Assembly (NCBI GenBank): GCA_910585605.1
Contig: CAJUFL010000003.1
Location: 62,001 to 126,000 of the forward strand
Length of the DNA: 64,000 nt
Reading direction: 5' to 3'
Source of the DNA: an uncultured Lachnospiraceae bacterium
Lineage (GTDB): Bacteria > Bacillota > Clostridia > Lachnospirales > Lachnospiraceae
In this document: in pieces, positions 44,724 to 53,333 of the stretch
Numbering within the stretch: position 1 is the first letter of the stretch
Layout: every line of letters begins with the position of its first letter
The notes under the pieces: generated by a model
Databases searched by the model: none
Seen by the model: only the letters and a program-made list of their open reading frames with translations
Told to the model about the DNA's origin: nothing
Position numbers and translations under genes: made by a program

Positions 44724-46814
44724 TTATTCTTCTACTGCATCCTTAAGACTTAAGCTTATCTTACCCATACGATCAATCTCAAGTACCTTTACCTTAACAG
44801 TATCTCCGATATTTACAACATCTTCAACCTTTGCAACCCTCTCCTTGGATAACTTAGAAATATGAATTAAACCATCTTTATTCGGTGAAAGTTCTACAAA
44901 TGCTCCAAAATTCATAATGCGTACAACCTTACCCTCGTAAATGCTGCCAACTTCAATCGGATCAACTATTGAATGGATAATCTTAAGTGCTTTATCAATA
45001 TTAGCCTGATCTACACCACAGACTGCAACGGTTCCGTCATCATCTATGTCAATCTTCACGCCGGTTTCTTCTATAATACCGTTAATCGTCTTACCACGCT
45101 GTCCGATAATCTCACCAATCTTTTCTGGATCAACCTTCAGCTGACAAATCTTTGGAGCCAGCTCACCTAATGTCTTTCTCGGTTCTGCGATTGCCTTTGA
45201 CATTACCTCATCCATAATATATAATCTTGCTTCTCTGGTTCTTCTTATAGCTTCCTCAACAATCGGTCTTGTCAGACCATGAATCTTGATATCCATCTGT
45301 ATAGCTGTGATACCATCCTTTGTACCAGTCACCTTAAAGTCCATATCCCCAAAGAAGTCTTCCAGACCCTGTATATCAGTCAATACAATATAATCATCAT
45401 CCGATGCACCGGTTACAAGACCACAGGAAATACCTGCAACCATCTTCTTAATTGGAACACCTGCTGCCATCAGCGACATACAGGATGCACAAGTCGATGC
45501 CATAGAAGTTGAACCGTTGGATTCAAAGGTTTCAGATACTGTACGGATTGCATATGGAAATTCCTCCTCTGAAGGAAGAACTGGAATCAATGCTCGTTCA
45601 GCCAACGCACCATGACCGATTTCCCTGCGTCCAGGACCACGGGACGGCTTTGTCTCTCCCACAGAATAAGATGGGAAATTATACTGATGCATATATCTCT
45701 TAGAGGTCTCTAATAAATTCAGTCCATCCACCTTCTGTGCCTCTGAAAGCGGAGCTAATGTAGTCACATTGCATATCTGTGTCTGACCACGTGTGAACAT
45801 GGCAGAACCGTGTACTCTGGGAATGATATCCACTTCTGATGCCAGCGGACGAATCTGGGAAATCGCACGTCCATCCGGTCTCTTATGGTCAACCAAAATC
45901 ATCTTGCGGACAGTCTTCTTCTGATACTGGTAAATAGCTTCTCCTAATACAGCAAGCCACTCTTCATTCTCAGCAAAAGCCTCCTCCAAACGCTCTGTGA
46001 TCTGGCGGATATTTTCTTCCCTGACTTGTTTCTCATCAGTGAAAACGGCCTCCTCCATCTCCTGAGGAGGTACAATTTCTTTGATCGCTGCAAACAGTTC
46101 TTCCGGAACCGCACAGCTTGTATATGAATGCTTGGGTTTTCCACATTCCGCTACAATTTTATTAATAAATTCAATTACCTGCTGGTTAATCTCATGTGCC
46201 GCATAAATTGCCTCAATCATCTTATCTTCCGGCACTTCATTTGCACCTGCTTCAATCATAATAACTTTTTCAGCCGTAGATGCCACTGTCAGCTTCAGAT
46301 CAGATACCGCATTTTGTGCCTCATTCGGATTAAATACAAACTCACCGTCAATCAAACCAACCTGTGTAGTTGCACAAGGTCCGTCAAAAGGTATATCCGA
46401 GATTGCAGTTGCTATCGCAGAACCAAGCATTGCCGTAAGTTCCGGTGAACATTCCGGATCCACTGACATAACAAGATTATTAAGTGTTACATCATTGCGA
46501 TAATCCTTTGGAAATAACGGTCTCATAGGACGGTCAATTACACGGGAAGTGAGAATCGCATTCTCACTGGCTTTTCCCTCTCTCTTGTTAAATCCACCGG
46601 GAATCTTCCCTACGGAATATAATTTCTCTTCATACTCTACGCTAAGCGGAAAGAAATCTATTCCCTCCCTTGGCTTCTCCGATGCCGTTGCGGTTGACAA
46701 TACAACCGTATCACCATAATGCATAAATGCCGCACCATTTGCCTGTGCTGCAACTCGTCCAACATCCACACGGAGCGTTCTGCCGGCAAGTTCCATTTCA
46801 AACTTTTTGTACAT
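44724..46814 (-). CDS. pnp: Polyribonucleotide nucleotidyltransferase
   Basis: A 696-aa phosphorolytic 3'-5' exoribonuclease. It has two RNase PH domains (MYKKFEMELAGRTLRVDVGRVAAQANG... and RPDGRAISQIRPLASEVDIIPRVHGSAMFTRGQTQ), the alpha-helical linker, then KH (IGEIIGQRGKTINGI, about 555-575) and S1 (GKVVRIMNFGAFVELSPN, about 620-690) domains. Intact and full length. It follows rpsO, but the 530-bp gap with a strong terminator and an own promoter makes separate transcription likely. AAGGAG precedes ATG 46814. Confidence 0.98.
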   Translation of the reverse strand: MYKKFEMELAGRTLRVDVGRVAAQANGAAFMHYGDTVVLSTATASEKPREGIDFFPLSVEYEEKLYSVGKIPGGFNKREGKASENAILTSRVIDRPMRPLFPKDYRNDVTLNNLVMSVDPECSPELTAMLGSAIATAISDIPFDGPCATTQVGLIDGEFVFNPNEAQNAVSDLKLTVASTAEKVIMIEAGANEVPEDKMIEAIYAAHEINQQVIEFINKIVAECGKPKHSYTSCAVPEELFAAIKEIVPPQEMEEAVFTDEKQVREENIRQITERLEEAFAENEEWLAVLGEAIYQYQKKTVRKMILVDHKRPDGRAISQIRPLASEVDIIPRVHGSAMFTRGQTQICNVTTLAPLSEAQKVDGLNLLETSKRYMHQYNFPSYSVGETKPSRGPGRREIGHGALAERALIPVLPSEEEFPYAIRTVSETFESNGSTSMASTCASCMSLMAAGVPIKKMVAGISCGLVTGASDDDYIVLTDIQGLEDFFGDMDFKVTGTKDGITAIQMDIKIHGLTRPIVEEAIRRTREARLYIMDEVMSKAIAEPRKTLGELAPKICQLKVDPEKIGEIIGQRGKTINGIIEETGVKIDIDDDGTVAVCGVDQANIDKALKIIHSIVDPIEVGSIYEGKVVRIMNFGAFVELSPNKDGLIHISKLSKERVAKVEDVVNIGDTVKVKVLEIDRMGKISLSLKDAVEE

Positions 46815-46861
46815 ATCTGTTCTCCTTAAACATTATTCTTTTCCCAATATTGGGTAATCTT

Positions 46862-46975
46862 GGGTAAGACACCGAAACAACTGACCTGACTACAGTACTT
46901 GGGGTTCTGAGATCTTTATATCAATCATCCCTTACTGCTGCCACGTCAGAAGTCTCGGCTATGCCTTATCACAAT
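46862..46975 (-). ncRNA. Structured 5' leader of pnp (candidate cis-regulatory RNA)
   Basis: The minus-strand leader pairs CCGAGAC-TT-CTGAC (46945-46958) with GTCAG-TT-GTTTCGG (46872-46885), a 12-bp long-range stem with a symmetrical T-T internal loop. Nested inside it, CAGTA (46934-46938) pairs with TACTG (46893-46897) and AGGG with CCCC. It lies between the promoter (46983) and the pnp SD. PNPase leaders are autoregulated in other bacteria by different structures; this one I do not recognise. Confidence 0.55.
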
Positions 46976-46982
46976 CGCATAT

Positions 46983-47011
46983 AGTATATCACACTTACCA
47001 GCCTTTGAAAA
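46983..47011 (-). promoter_or_regulatory. Probable promoter of pnp
   Basis: TTTTCA (47006-47011), 17-bp spacer, TATACT (46983-46988) on the minus strand. The leader to the pnp start would be about 165 nt. Good -10, moderate -35. Confidence 0.55.
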
Positions 47012-47043
47012 GGAAAAAAATTCATATATATGTTTTAAATTAT

Positions 47044-47261
47044 CGCCATGCAACCTCGATTCCGCTTCGCTTCATCGGCTTTGCATACCTTCGAACTAGG
47101 CTCTCTTCGTTCTCCAAGGTCTCAGGCATCGGTCACGGACTTCTCTTCTCTTCGCCATGCAACCTCGATTCCTCTTCGCTTCATCGGCTTTGCATACCTT
47201 CGAACTAAGCTCACTTCGTTCTCCAAGGTCTCAGGCATCGGTCACGGGCTTCGCCCTATGT
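47044..47261. repeat. 109-bp tandem duplication
   Basis: Two copies (47044-47152 and 47153-47261) differ at a few positions. Each contains CGCCATGCAACCTCGATTCC, CTTCGCTTCATCGGCTTTGC and TCAGGCATCGGTCACGG. It is visibly richer in G+C than its surroundings. The 109-bp period is not a multiple of three, so the open frames across it are accidental. Function is unknown. Confidence 0.85.
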
Positions 47262-47323
47262 AAGAAAAATAAGGGACTGCATCCTGTATGCAAGCATACG
47301 ATGCAGCCCCTTATTTTTCTTAC
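47260..47323. terminator. Very long hairpin terminator after rpsO
   Basis: Two 24-nt arms pair at 23 of 24 positions (GTAAGAAAAATAAGGG at one end), and the loop GTATGC-AA-GCATAC pairs again. The transcript side ends CCCTTATTTTTC, a T-rich run. It lies 25 bp after the rpsO stop and should work in both directions. Confidence 0.9.
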
Positions 47324-47347
47324 GCATGGCTCATGCCAAACTGAATG

Positions 47348-47614
47348 TTATTTTCTTAAGCCTAAGCTTTCGATAAGAGTTCTATAACGCTCAATATCAA
47401 CCTTCTTTAAGTAAGCTAACATGTTTCTTCTCTGTCCTACTAACTTAAGAAGACCTCTTTTAGAATGATGATCCTTTGGATGTGCTTTAAAATGATCCTG
47501 CAAATCAACGATTCTCGCCGTAAGTAATGCAATCTGTACCTCAGGTGAACCTGTATCATTTGCTCCACGGCCGTACTTTTCAATAAGCTCTTTCTTCTGC
47601 TCTGATGTTACCAT
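47348..47614 (-). CDS. rpsO: 30S ribosomal protein S15
   Basis: An 88-aa ribosomal protein that binds the central domain of 16S rRNA. It has ELIEKYGRGANDTGSPEVQIALLTARI and HPKDHHSKRGLLKLVGQRRNMLAYLKK, the standard S15 RNA-binding residues. ATG 47614 has AAGGAGG 8 nt upstream; the longer frame to 47653 has an AT-rich extension not found in S15. A leader of about 85 nt starts at the promoter below and contains AGTGTCC- and GTCTGGGTGGCTGG-type sequence, possibly a site for S15 feedback, not shown. Confidence 0.98.
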   Translation of the reverse strand: MVTSEQKKELIEKYGRGANDTGSPEVQIALLTARIVDLQDHFKAHPKDHHSKRGLLKLVGQRRNMLAYLKKVDIERYRTLIESLGLRK

Positions 47615-47706
47615 AACAACATCCTCCTTAATAAAATAATAATCGCCAGCCACCCAGACAAAGGTCGGAGTGTCCTAAATCTGAGTCACGGTTAAATCAC
47701 TTTGGT

Positions 47707-47735
47707 ATAATAGCATAAAAATGATTTTTTGTAAA
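47707..47735 (-). promoter_or_regulatory. Promoter of rpsO
   Basis: TTTACA (47730-47735), 17-bp spacer, TATTAT (47707-47712) on the minus strand, with TGC before the -10 (extended form). Confidence 0.7.
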
Positions 47736-47871
47736 TGCTTACTTTATTTTTTTGACAGACTCTGCTATGATAATGTTGCTGTATACAGCTTGAACGAAAA
47801 CAGTGGCAAAGCTTGCTGCTGCAAAATAACTGTTTCTATAAAAAAACAGGCATGAAAATAAGGAGGATATC

Positions 47872-48975
47872 ATGGCAGGCTCAACATTAGGAACTATTTT
47901 TAAAATATCAACATGGGGTGAATCCCACGGTAAAGCAGTCGGTGTTGTAATCGACGGCTGTCCAGCGGGGCTTGAGCTTTCGGAAAGTGACATCCAGCCA
48001 TTTCTAAACAGGAGAAAACCTGGACAATCCATTTATTCTACCCCCAGAAAAGAAGACGATACGGTAGAGATTCTGTCCGGGGTATTTGAAGGAAAAACCA
48101 CCGGCACTCCCATCTCCATGATTGTATATAACAAAACACAGCAATCCAAAGATTACAGTGAGATTGCTTCCTATTATAGACCAGGACACGCAGACTATAC
48201 ATTTGATGCCAAATACGGGTTCAGGGATTACAGAGGCGGCGGCCGTTCCTCCGGAAGGGAAACTATTGCCCGAGTTGCCGCTGGTGCTGTCGCCGTAAAA
48301 ATCCTGAACGGGCTCGGGATTTCTTTTACAACTTATACTCGTTCCATTGGCAGCATAGAAATTGATGATTCCAATTTTGATGAAAATGAGATTCTCAACA
48401 ATCAGATTTATATGCCAGATTCCGAAGCTGCCAAAAAAGCCGGTGAATATATTATCGAAATGACCAAAAATCACGATTCTGTCGGGGGCTGCGTGGAAGC
48501 AGTTATCAAGGGCGTTCCCGCAGGTCTTGGTGACACGGTATTTGAAAAATTAGATGCCAACCTTGCAAAAGCCATTATGTCTATCGGTGCCGTAAAAAGC
48601 GTTGAAATCGGCGATGGAAGCAGGGTTTCCAAGATGACCGGTTCTGAAGACAACGATGGCTTCAAAATAGATCAAGACAATAAAATCGCAAAATGCAGCA
48701 ATCATGCAGGCGGTATCTTAGGCGGTATGAGTGACGGTTCTGACATTATTTTACGCGCCTCTTTTAAGGCAACCCCTTCCATTTTAAAAACACAGCATAC
48801 CGTAAATAAAAATGATGAGGAAATAGAAATATCCATCAAGGGAAGGCATGACCCCGTAATAGTTCCCCGTGCGGTAGTTGTCGTGGAATCCATGGCAGCT
48901 ATCACTTTACTGGATGCACTTTTATTAAATATGTCAGCAACAATGAACAATCTCTCAAAATTCTATAATAGATAA
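47872..48975 (+). CDS. aroC: Chorismate synthase
   Basis: A 367-aa FMN-dependent lyase that makes chorismate from EPSP, the last common step to aromatic amino acids. Motifs: TWGESHGKAVGVVIDGCPAG near the N-terminus, RPGHADYTFDAKYG, RDYRGGGRSSGRET and, near the C-terminus, RHDPVIVPRAVVVVESMAAI. AAGGAGG precedes ATG 47872. It is one of the few plus-strand genes and has no other shikimate genes next to it. Confidence 0.98.
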   Translation: MAGSTLGTIFKISTWGESHGKAVGVVIDGCPAGLELSESDIQPFLNRRKPGQSIYSTPRKEDDTVEILSGVFEGKTTGTPISMIVYNKTQQSKDYSEIASYYRPGHADYTFDAKYGFRDYRGGGRSSGRETIARVAAGAVAVKILNGLGISFTTYTRSIGSIEIDDSNFDENEILNNQIYMPDSEAAKKAGEYIIEMTKNHDSVGGCVEAVIKGVPAGLGDTVFEKLDANLAKAIMSIGAVKSVEIGDGSRVSKMTGSEDNDGFKIDQDNKIAKCSNHAGGILGGMSDGSDIILRASFKATPSILKTQHTVNKNDEEIEISIKGRHDPVIVPRAVVVVESMAAITLLDALLLNMSATMNNLSKFYNR

Positions 48976-48990
48976 TATATCATAAAAAGA

Positions 48991-49045
48991 AGGGCTGTCG
49001 CATTAAGAAAAATGAACCTCTACTGCTACAGCCCTGTTTTAATAT
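48991..49045 (+). terminator. Terminator after aroC, an inverted-repeat element
   Basis: AGGGCTGTCGCATTAAG, a ~20-nt loop, then CTGCTACAGCCCT followed by GTTTTAATATTTT. Its 5' side matches the elements at 27319 and 44630. It begins 15 bp after the aroC stop. Confidence 0.75.
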
Positions 49046-49134
49046 TTTATTCTCACAAAGCCAGGACATCCACTCATACAGATATTTGGCAACTGCCATG
49101 GTTGGATTTCCCATATATCCAATCAAAAAACTCA

Positions 49135-49196
49135 CAACAGTCCCAAATGTGCATATAAGCATGCCCACTTAGCTCGTTGTTTACAGGAATTAATAT
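49135..49196 (-). repeat. Dispersed ~60-bp repeat, copy R4
   Basis: The plus strand has CAGTCCCAAATGTGCATA and ACTTAGCTCGTTGTTTAC then GGAATTAATA, collinear with copy R2 at 24295. It fills much of the gap between the aroC terminator and the stop of the wall-binding protein gene. Confidence 0.65.
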
Positions 49197-49208
49197 ACCC
49201 GCATCTTA

Positions 49209-50201
49209 TCATGGATTATCTGTCTCTTCGCATATAAAGATAATATCATAATAAGAAATTGTATCCACTTGATGGAAACCAAGTCCCACCCCTGTTACAG
49301 ATGCATCTTTCAACACGGCATCCATGTTGATATCCCGTTTGATATCCATAAAAAGCTGTTCCAGACCATATCCCTCTATTCCTCCATATGAAAATTCATA
49401 TCCGCTGCTGCATTTTACTCCCCGGTTTTTCAACAATGTCTCTACAGAGATTTCACCCTCTGTTACCGTATCATAACCTCCAGTCAAACCAGCTGCTCTT
49501 AAAATTGCACAAGCCTGCACCTTAGGATTCAGCACCGGAGCAGAAACCCCATACGTATTCCGCATCTGAGTAAAATACTGATATACCGGGTATAATGCTG
49601 TTGCATTTTCATCCACACTTCCATCCTGGTTAAAAATATAGGTAATTCCTTCTATCTCCATAACAGCATTACTTACCCTGATTCCATCCTCTCCCAGATA
49701 GTACCTGTATCCATCCAAAGTAATAAAACCTGTTGCCACCACACCTGTATCATCAGCATAATACCAATTTTCATCAACCTTGATCCAGCCTGTTTCCATT
49801 TCAGCTTTTGAATTAAAATAATATCTCCTGTCCTCATACTGTACAAATCCCGTCTGAATCCTGCCTGCATCATCCGTTATATAAAACCTGTTCTTTGTAT
49901 CAATGACGCCCGTCTGAACCACACCTTTTTTATTTGCATAGTAATAGTTTTCTTCTTCCTTAACGTAAAACTTACCTGTCTGTAAATACCCTTCTTCGTC
50001 AAAATAATAGCGTTTTCCATTTATTTCCAAAAATCCTGTAGCTGTTTCTCCGTCTTCTTTCTCGTATTTTTTACCATCCTCTTCTTCTATCCACGCAGCA
50101 AATGTCCTCTGCTTAGTTAGAAACAGACACAGTAAGATTATCATACAAAGGGAAAACAATATAAAAATTGATAACATTCTCTTATTTTTCGTCATATGCA
50201 T
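49209..50201 (-). CDS. Cell-wall-binding repeat protein with CAP-like C-terminal domain
   Basis: A 330-aa exported protein. One N-terminal hydrophobic segment (about 10-28) acts as signal or anchor. Residues about 40-195 hold about seven ~20-residue repeats of the choline/glucan-binding type, such as GFLEINGKRYYFDEEGYLQTG and GWIKVDENWYYADDTGVVATG-like units. The last ~130 residues (AILRAAGLTG, CSSGYEFSYGG, SVTGVGLGF, YDIIFICEE) resemble a degenerate CAP/SCP domain; this part is less sure. It overlaps the ABC permease gene by 20 bp, so it is co-expressed with that system. Wall or glycan binding is inferred from the repeats. Confidence 0.75.
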   Translation of the reverse strand: MHMTKNKRMLSIFILFSLCMIILLCLFLTKQRTFAAWIEEEDGKKYEKEDGETATGFLEINGKRYYFDEEGYLQTGKFYVKEEENYYYANKKGVVQTGVIDTKNRFYITDDAGRIQTGFVQYEDRRYYFNSKAEMETGWIKVDENWYYADDTGVVATGFITLDGYRYYLGEDGIRVSNAVMEIEGITYIFNQDGSVDENATALYPVYQYFTQMRNTYGVSAPVLNPKVQACAILRAAGLTGGYDTVTEGEISVETLLKNRGVKCSSGYEFSYGGIEGYGLEQLFMDIKRDINMDAVLKDASVTGVGLGFHQVDTISYYDIIFICEETDNP

Positions 50202-52314
50202 TCTCTTTCCTCTTCCTAAATAAACTAAAAAACATATATCTGTAGCGTACTACCATCACTGCAATTCCGATGACTGCAATCAGAACCGGAATGATTACAA
50301 TCGTTATGATCTTTAACATATTTTGCAGGGTATTTGGATATAAAGCAACCTGATTGCCAACTTCCTTTCCGGCAGCCAGACTTCCTGTATCATTTCCGGT
50401 AAGCTCATCCATGACAGACAGGAAAAATCTGCGGTTTGCCCCTGCGGAATCCGCATCCACCTCCTCATTAAAAAAGATATTGGAGGTAATCAGAAATACC
50501 ATTCCCTTCTCTGGATTTTGTGCAAGTGCTGCAACACTAAAAGGACCTCCGATATCATCTTCTCCCTTGCTTGTCATATTCTCAAAATCGGTAACTTTGG
50601 AAAATGCTTTACCGCTTGTTGTCAGAATATCCGTACAGGTATATCCGTTTGCTTTTCCTTCCTTCACGATTCCCTTACTGGTCATCGTAAGAACACGCAT
50701 ATTATTTTCCAGAAGAAACTTTGTAACCTCTGTGTTCTGTATCTTTGGCATTAAATAATAAGCCGTATCATATACATAATTTTCCTCTTCATTTTCTATT
50801 ATAACACCCTGATTCAAATCCAGACCATATTCATTTAAAAACGAGAAGAGATGTTCCACTTCTTCATTTAACGGATCAATGGATACAAAAAGCCTGCCTC
50901 CATCCTCTAAGTACTCCTTTAATACCTTTAAGGACTCCTCTGAATAATCCACTTGGGGTGCATTCATTAAAATAGCTTCACAGTCCTCCGGAATCGTTGT
51001 ATCGATGGAATTAGCAATCTCATCCAAATTTAACTCTTCCATCTCATAATTATTCAAGAGCAAAAGATTAGTAAAATCACTATTTAACGTCTCCTCACCA
51101 TGACCCGTTACGGTACAAATTTTATTTATTTCTTCCGAATTTGTATAATAAATCGCACTTGTCAACTGATTTTCAATTTCCAATGTGCTCTTACGGGAAT
51201 ATTGAGAGGTCTGTACTGTAGAAATATAATCCTCACTGTCCAGATAAATATATCTTTCATCGCAGACAACAAGGATACTGGTCTCTGTTATCTGGGAAAC
51301 ATTATATAGATATTTTTCCCGAAAAGCACTATCAGTTTCTACATTCTTGTAGTGAAACTTTAAATTTTCATTCAAGCGGGCATATTCATTAAACAGTTCC
51401 TGATAGGTCGCATTTGCACGGCTTCTTGCTCCGATATAATAAATATCCGTCGGCTTGCTAATATTTTTCACTGTTTCCTCTGTTTCCTTTGAAAGCGTAA
51501 GCAGACCTTCTGCCGTAAAGTCATAAACCTTTGTAAAATGAAATGCCGTTCCACTGATCAAAGCAGCCAATAATATCACAAAAACCATTCCTATTGCCAT
51601 ACCCTTACTGCCTAACCTTCTTTTTTCCAAAACAAGCCATGTCAACAGGAAAAATCCCACGATTAATGAGAGCAGATAAATGATATCACCGCTCCGTACA
51701 ATTCCCGACATCATATCGTAATATTTGTTATAAAGCGATGTATTGTGAATGATATAATAGAAAGTTTCCGTGTTTGTGATTCCTTCTATAATCCGCCCAA
51801 GAAGAACAACTGCATAAAAGCCATAGGTAACGGCAGCAGCCAGAACAACATTAGATGTCAGTGAAGAGAGAAATAATCCAACTGACAGCAGGACCAACGT
51901 TACCAGAACCGTTGCTATATAAGTTCCCGCCAGAAAACGTACACTCATTTCACCCTGTCCTGATATGAGAATCGGGTAGAGCAGACTGCATAAAACCGGA
52001 ATCAGTATAAATACCATAGTAGCCAGATACTTCCCCAGTAGAACCGAAAATGCAGATACTGGTGCCGTAAACAGCAGCTGGTCTGTTTTGCTTCTTTTTT
52101 CCTGTGCAAACAATCGCATCGTACAAAACGGAAGCAGCATTACAATGACCAGAAATCCTCTGCTCAGTACATAATACCCAAACTGTGTACTATAAGTACT
52201 AAGACAGTTCACAACAAAAAAAACACCGAGTACCAAAAAAAAGAGAGCATAATAAAAGTAAGCGAAGAAGGATGTAAAATACATTTTCAATTCTTTTTTA
52301 AAAACTGCGGTCAT
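50182..52314 (-). CDS. ABC-2 permease fused to GldG-like auxiliary domain
   Basis: A 710-aa membrane protein. Residues about 1-240 form a GldF-type ABC-2 permease with six membrane segments (KKELKMYFTSFFAYFYYALFF, LLGKYLATMVFI). From about 250 a further helix is followed by a long extracellular GldG/ABC_transp_aux region (LSKETEETVKNISKPTDIYYIGARS, TVTGHGEETLNSDF, LEDGGRLFVSIDP), ending in a C-terminal helix and a basic tail. Gliding is not implied; such Gld-like genes are common in non-gliding Firmicutes, with unknown cargo. Here the usual two genes are one. Confidence 0.85.
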   Translation of the reverse strand: MTAVFKKELKMYFTSFFAYFYYALFFLVLGVFFVVNCLSTYSTQFGYYVLSRGFLVIVMLLPFCTMRLFAQEKRSKTDQLLFTAPVSAFSVLLGKYLATMVFILIPVLCSLLYPILISGQGEMSVRFLAGTYIATVLVTLVLLSVGLFLSSLTSNVVLAAAVTYGFYAVVLLGRIIEGITNTETFYYIIHNTSLYNKYYDMMSGIVRSGDIIYLLSLIVGFFLLTWLVLEKRRLGSKGMAIGMVFVILLAALISGTAFHFTKVYDFTAEGLLTLSKETEETVKNISKPTDIYYIGARSRANATYQELFNEYARLNENLKFHYKNVETDSAFREKYLYNVSQITETSILVVCDERYIYLDSEDYISTVQTSQYSRKSTLEIENQLTSAIYYTNSEEINKICTVTGHGEETLNSDFTNLLLLNNYEMEELNLDEIANSIDTTIPEDCEAILMNAPQVDYSEESLKVLKEYLEDGGRLFVSIDPLNEEVEHLFSFLNEYGLDLNQGVIIENEEENYVYDTAYYLMPKIQNTEVTKFLLENNMRVLTMTSKGIVKEGKANGYTCTDILTTSGKAFSKVTDFENMTSKGEDDIGGPFSVAALAQNPEKGMVFLITSNIFFNEEVDADSAGANRRFFLSVMDELTGNDTGSLAAGKEVGNQVALYPNTLQNMLKIITIVIIPVLIAVIGIAVMVVRYRYMFFSLFRKRKENAYDEK

Positions 52315-53247
52315 TTACTGTTCCTCCTTACTATTGACTTCCATAAAAACATCCTCTAATGAAGTCTCAACTTTTGTGATGGCATATACATTCAGCTTCC
52401 TGCTGACCAGATAAGAAAAAATACTGTCTCTGATATCCCTTGCATTTTTGGCAGTCCCTGAAAATTCAAAAACCCCCGGTTCTTTTTCTCCTAAATACTG
52501 AATATTCTGTAATCCATCAAATCTTTCCAGATATTCCTGTATTTTATCCCTGTCACCTTTTATGGTAAGCCGGTACTCCCTGCGGCTGGCTCTCCTTTTC
52601 GCACTTACCGTAGAATTATCAAGCACCAATAATCCTTCTTTCAAAATCAGAATATCATGGCATAACTCCTCTATCTCAGACAAAATATGCGAACTGATAA
52701 TAATTGCATGATCCTCCCGCAGACTGCTAATTAATTCCTTTGTTTTCTTCGCTTCTGCCGGATCCAGGCCAACCAGAGGTTCATCCAATATCAAAATCTC
52801 CGGATTTCCCAAAAGTGCCTGTGCAAACCCTATACGCTGCTGGTATCCTTTTGACAAATTTTTTATGAAATCATTTTTCCTGTCTTCCATATCCAAAAGA
52901 GCAGTCACTCTCTCTACTTCTTTCTTTTTCTCACGGATTCCCTTGATAGCTGCAGCAAACATAAGGTACTCCAGTACCTTCATATCTTTATATAATGGCG
53001 GAATTTCCGGAAGATAACCGATATATTTTTTGGCTTTGCCAGGATATTTTCTCATATCAGTCTGATGAATCAGGATTTTTCCTTCTGACGGTGTTAAATA
53101 TCCTGTCAAAAGATTCATGGTAGTTGACTTGCCTGCCCCGTTTACTCCCAGCAGACCTACTGTCTTCCCCTTTTTTATATGGAAGGATATTCCCTTTAAC
53201 ACCTCACGTTTACCATATGCCATTTTCAGATTCTTTACTTCAATCAT
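52315..53247 (-). CDS. ABC transporter ATP-binding protein (GldA-like)
   Basis: A 310-aa ABC ATPase. Walker A is GVNGAGKSTTMNLL (about residues 39-52), signature LSKGYQQRIGFAQAL, Walker B ILILDEPLVGLDP and H-loop ISSHIL, followed by a ~90-residue C-terminal extension typical of ABC-2 exporters. The longest frame starts at 53325; ATG 53247 (MIEVKNLKMAYGK) is 9 nt from GGAG and matches family starts. It abuts the permease gene directly. Confidence 0.92.
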   Translation of the reverse strand: MIEVKNLKMAYGKREVLKGISFHIKKGKTVGLLGVNGAGKSTTMNLLTGYLTPSEGKILIHQTDMRKYPGKAKKYIGYLPEIPPLYKDMKVLEYLMFAAAIKGIREKKKEVERVTALLDMEDRKNDFIKNLSKGYQQRIGFAQALLGNPEILILDEPLVGLDPAEAKKTKELISSLREDHAIIISSHILSEIEELCHDILILKEGLLVLDNSTVSAKRRASRREYRLTIKGDRDKIQEYLERFDGLQNIQYLGEKEPGVFEFSGTAKNARDIRDSIFSYLVSRKLNVYAITKVETSLEDVFMEVNSKEEQ

Positions 53248-53333
53248 GATCATTTTCTCCAGTATTGATTTACAATCGTTCCCTGCCAGCTCTTCTATCT
53301 GGCTTTCTTCCTGCATCTGGTACAAAGCCTGTT

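Noticed and set aside
47005..47387. Overlapping plus-strand frames across the 109-bp tandem repeat
   Set aside because: The 109-bp period shifts frame between copies, and the products are Arg/Ser/Phe-rich with no conserved pattern or SD.
48980..49168. 62-aa minus-strand frame between aroC and the wall-binding protein
   Set aside because: Covers the aroC terminator and repeat R4; no SD and no protein motif. The hydrophobic run probably reflects repeat-derived sequence.
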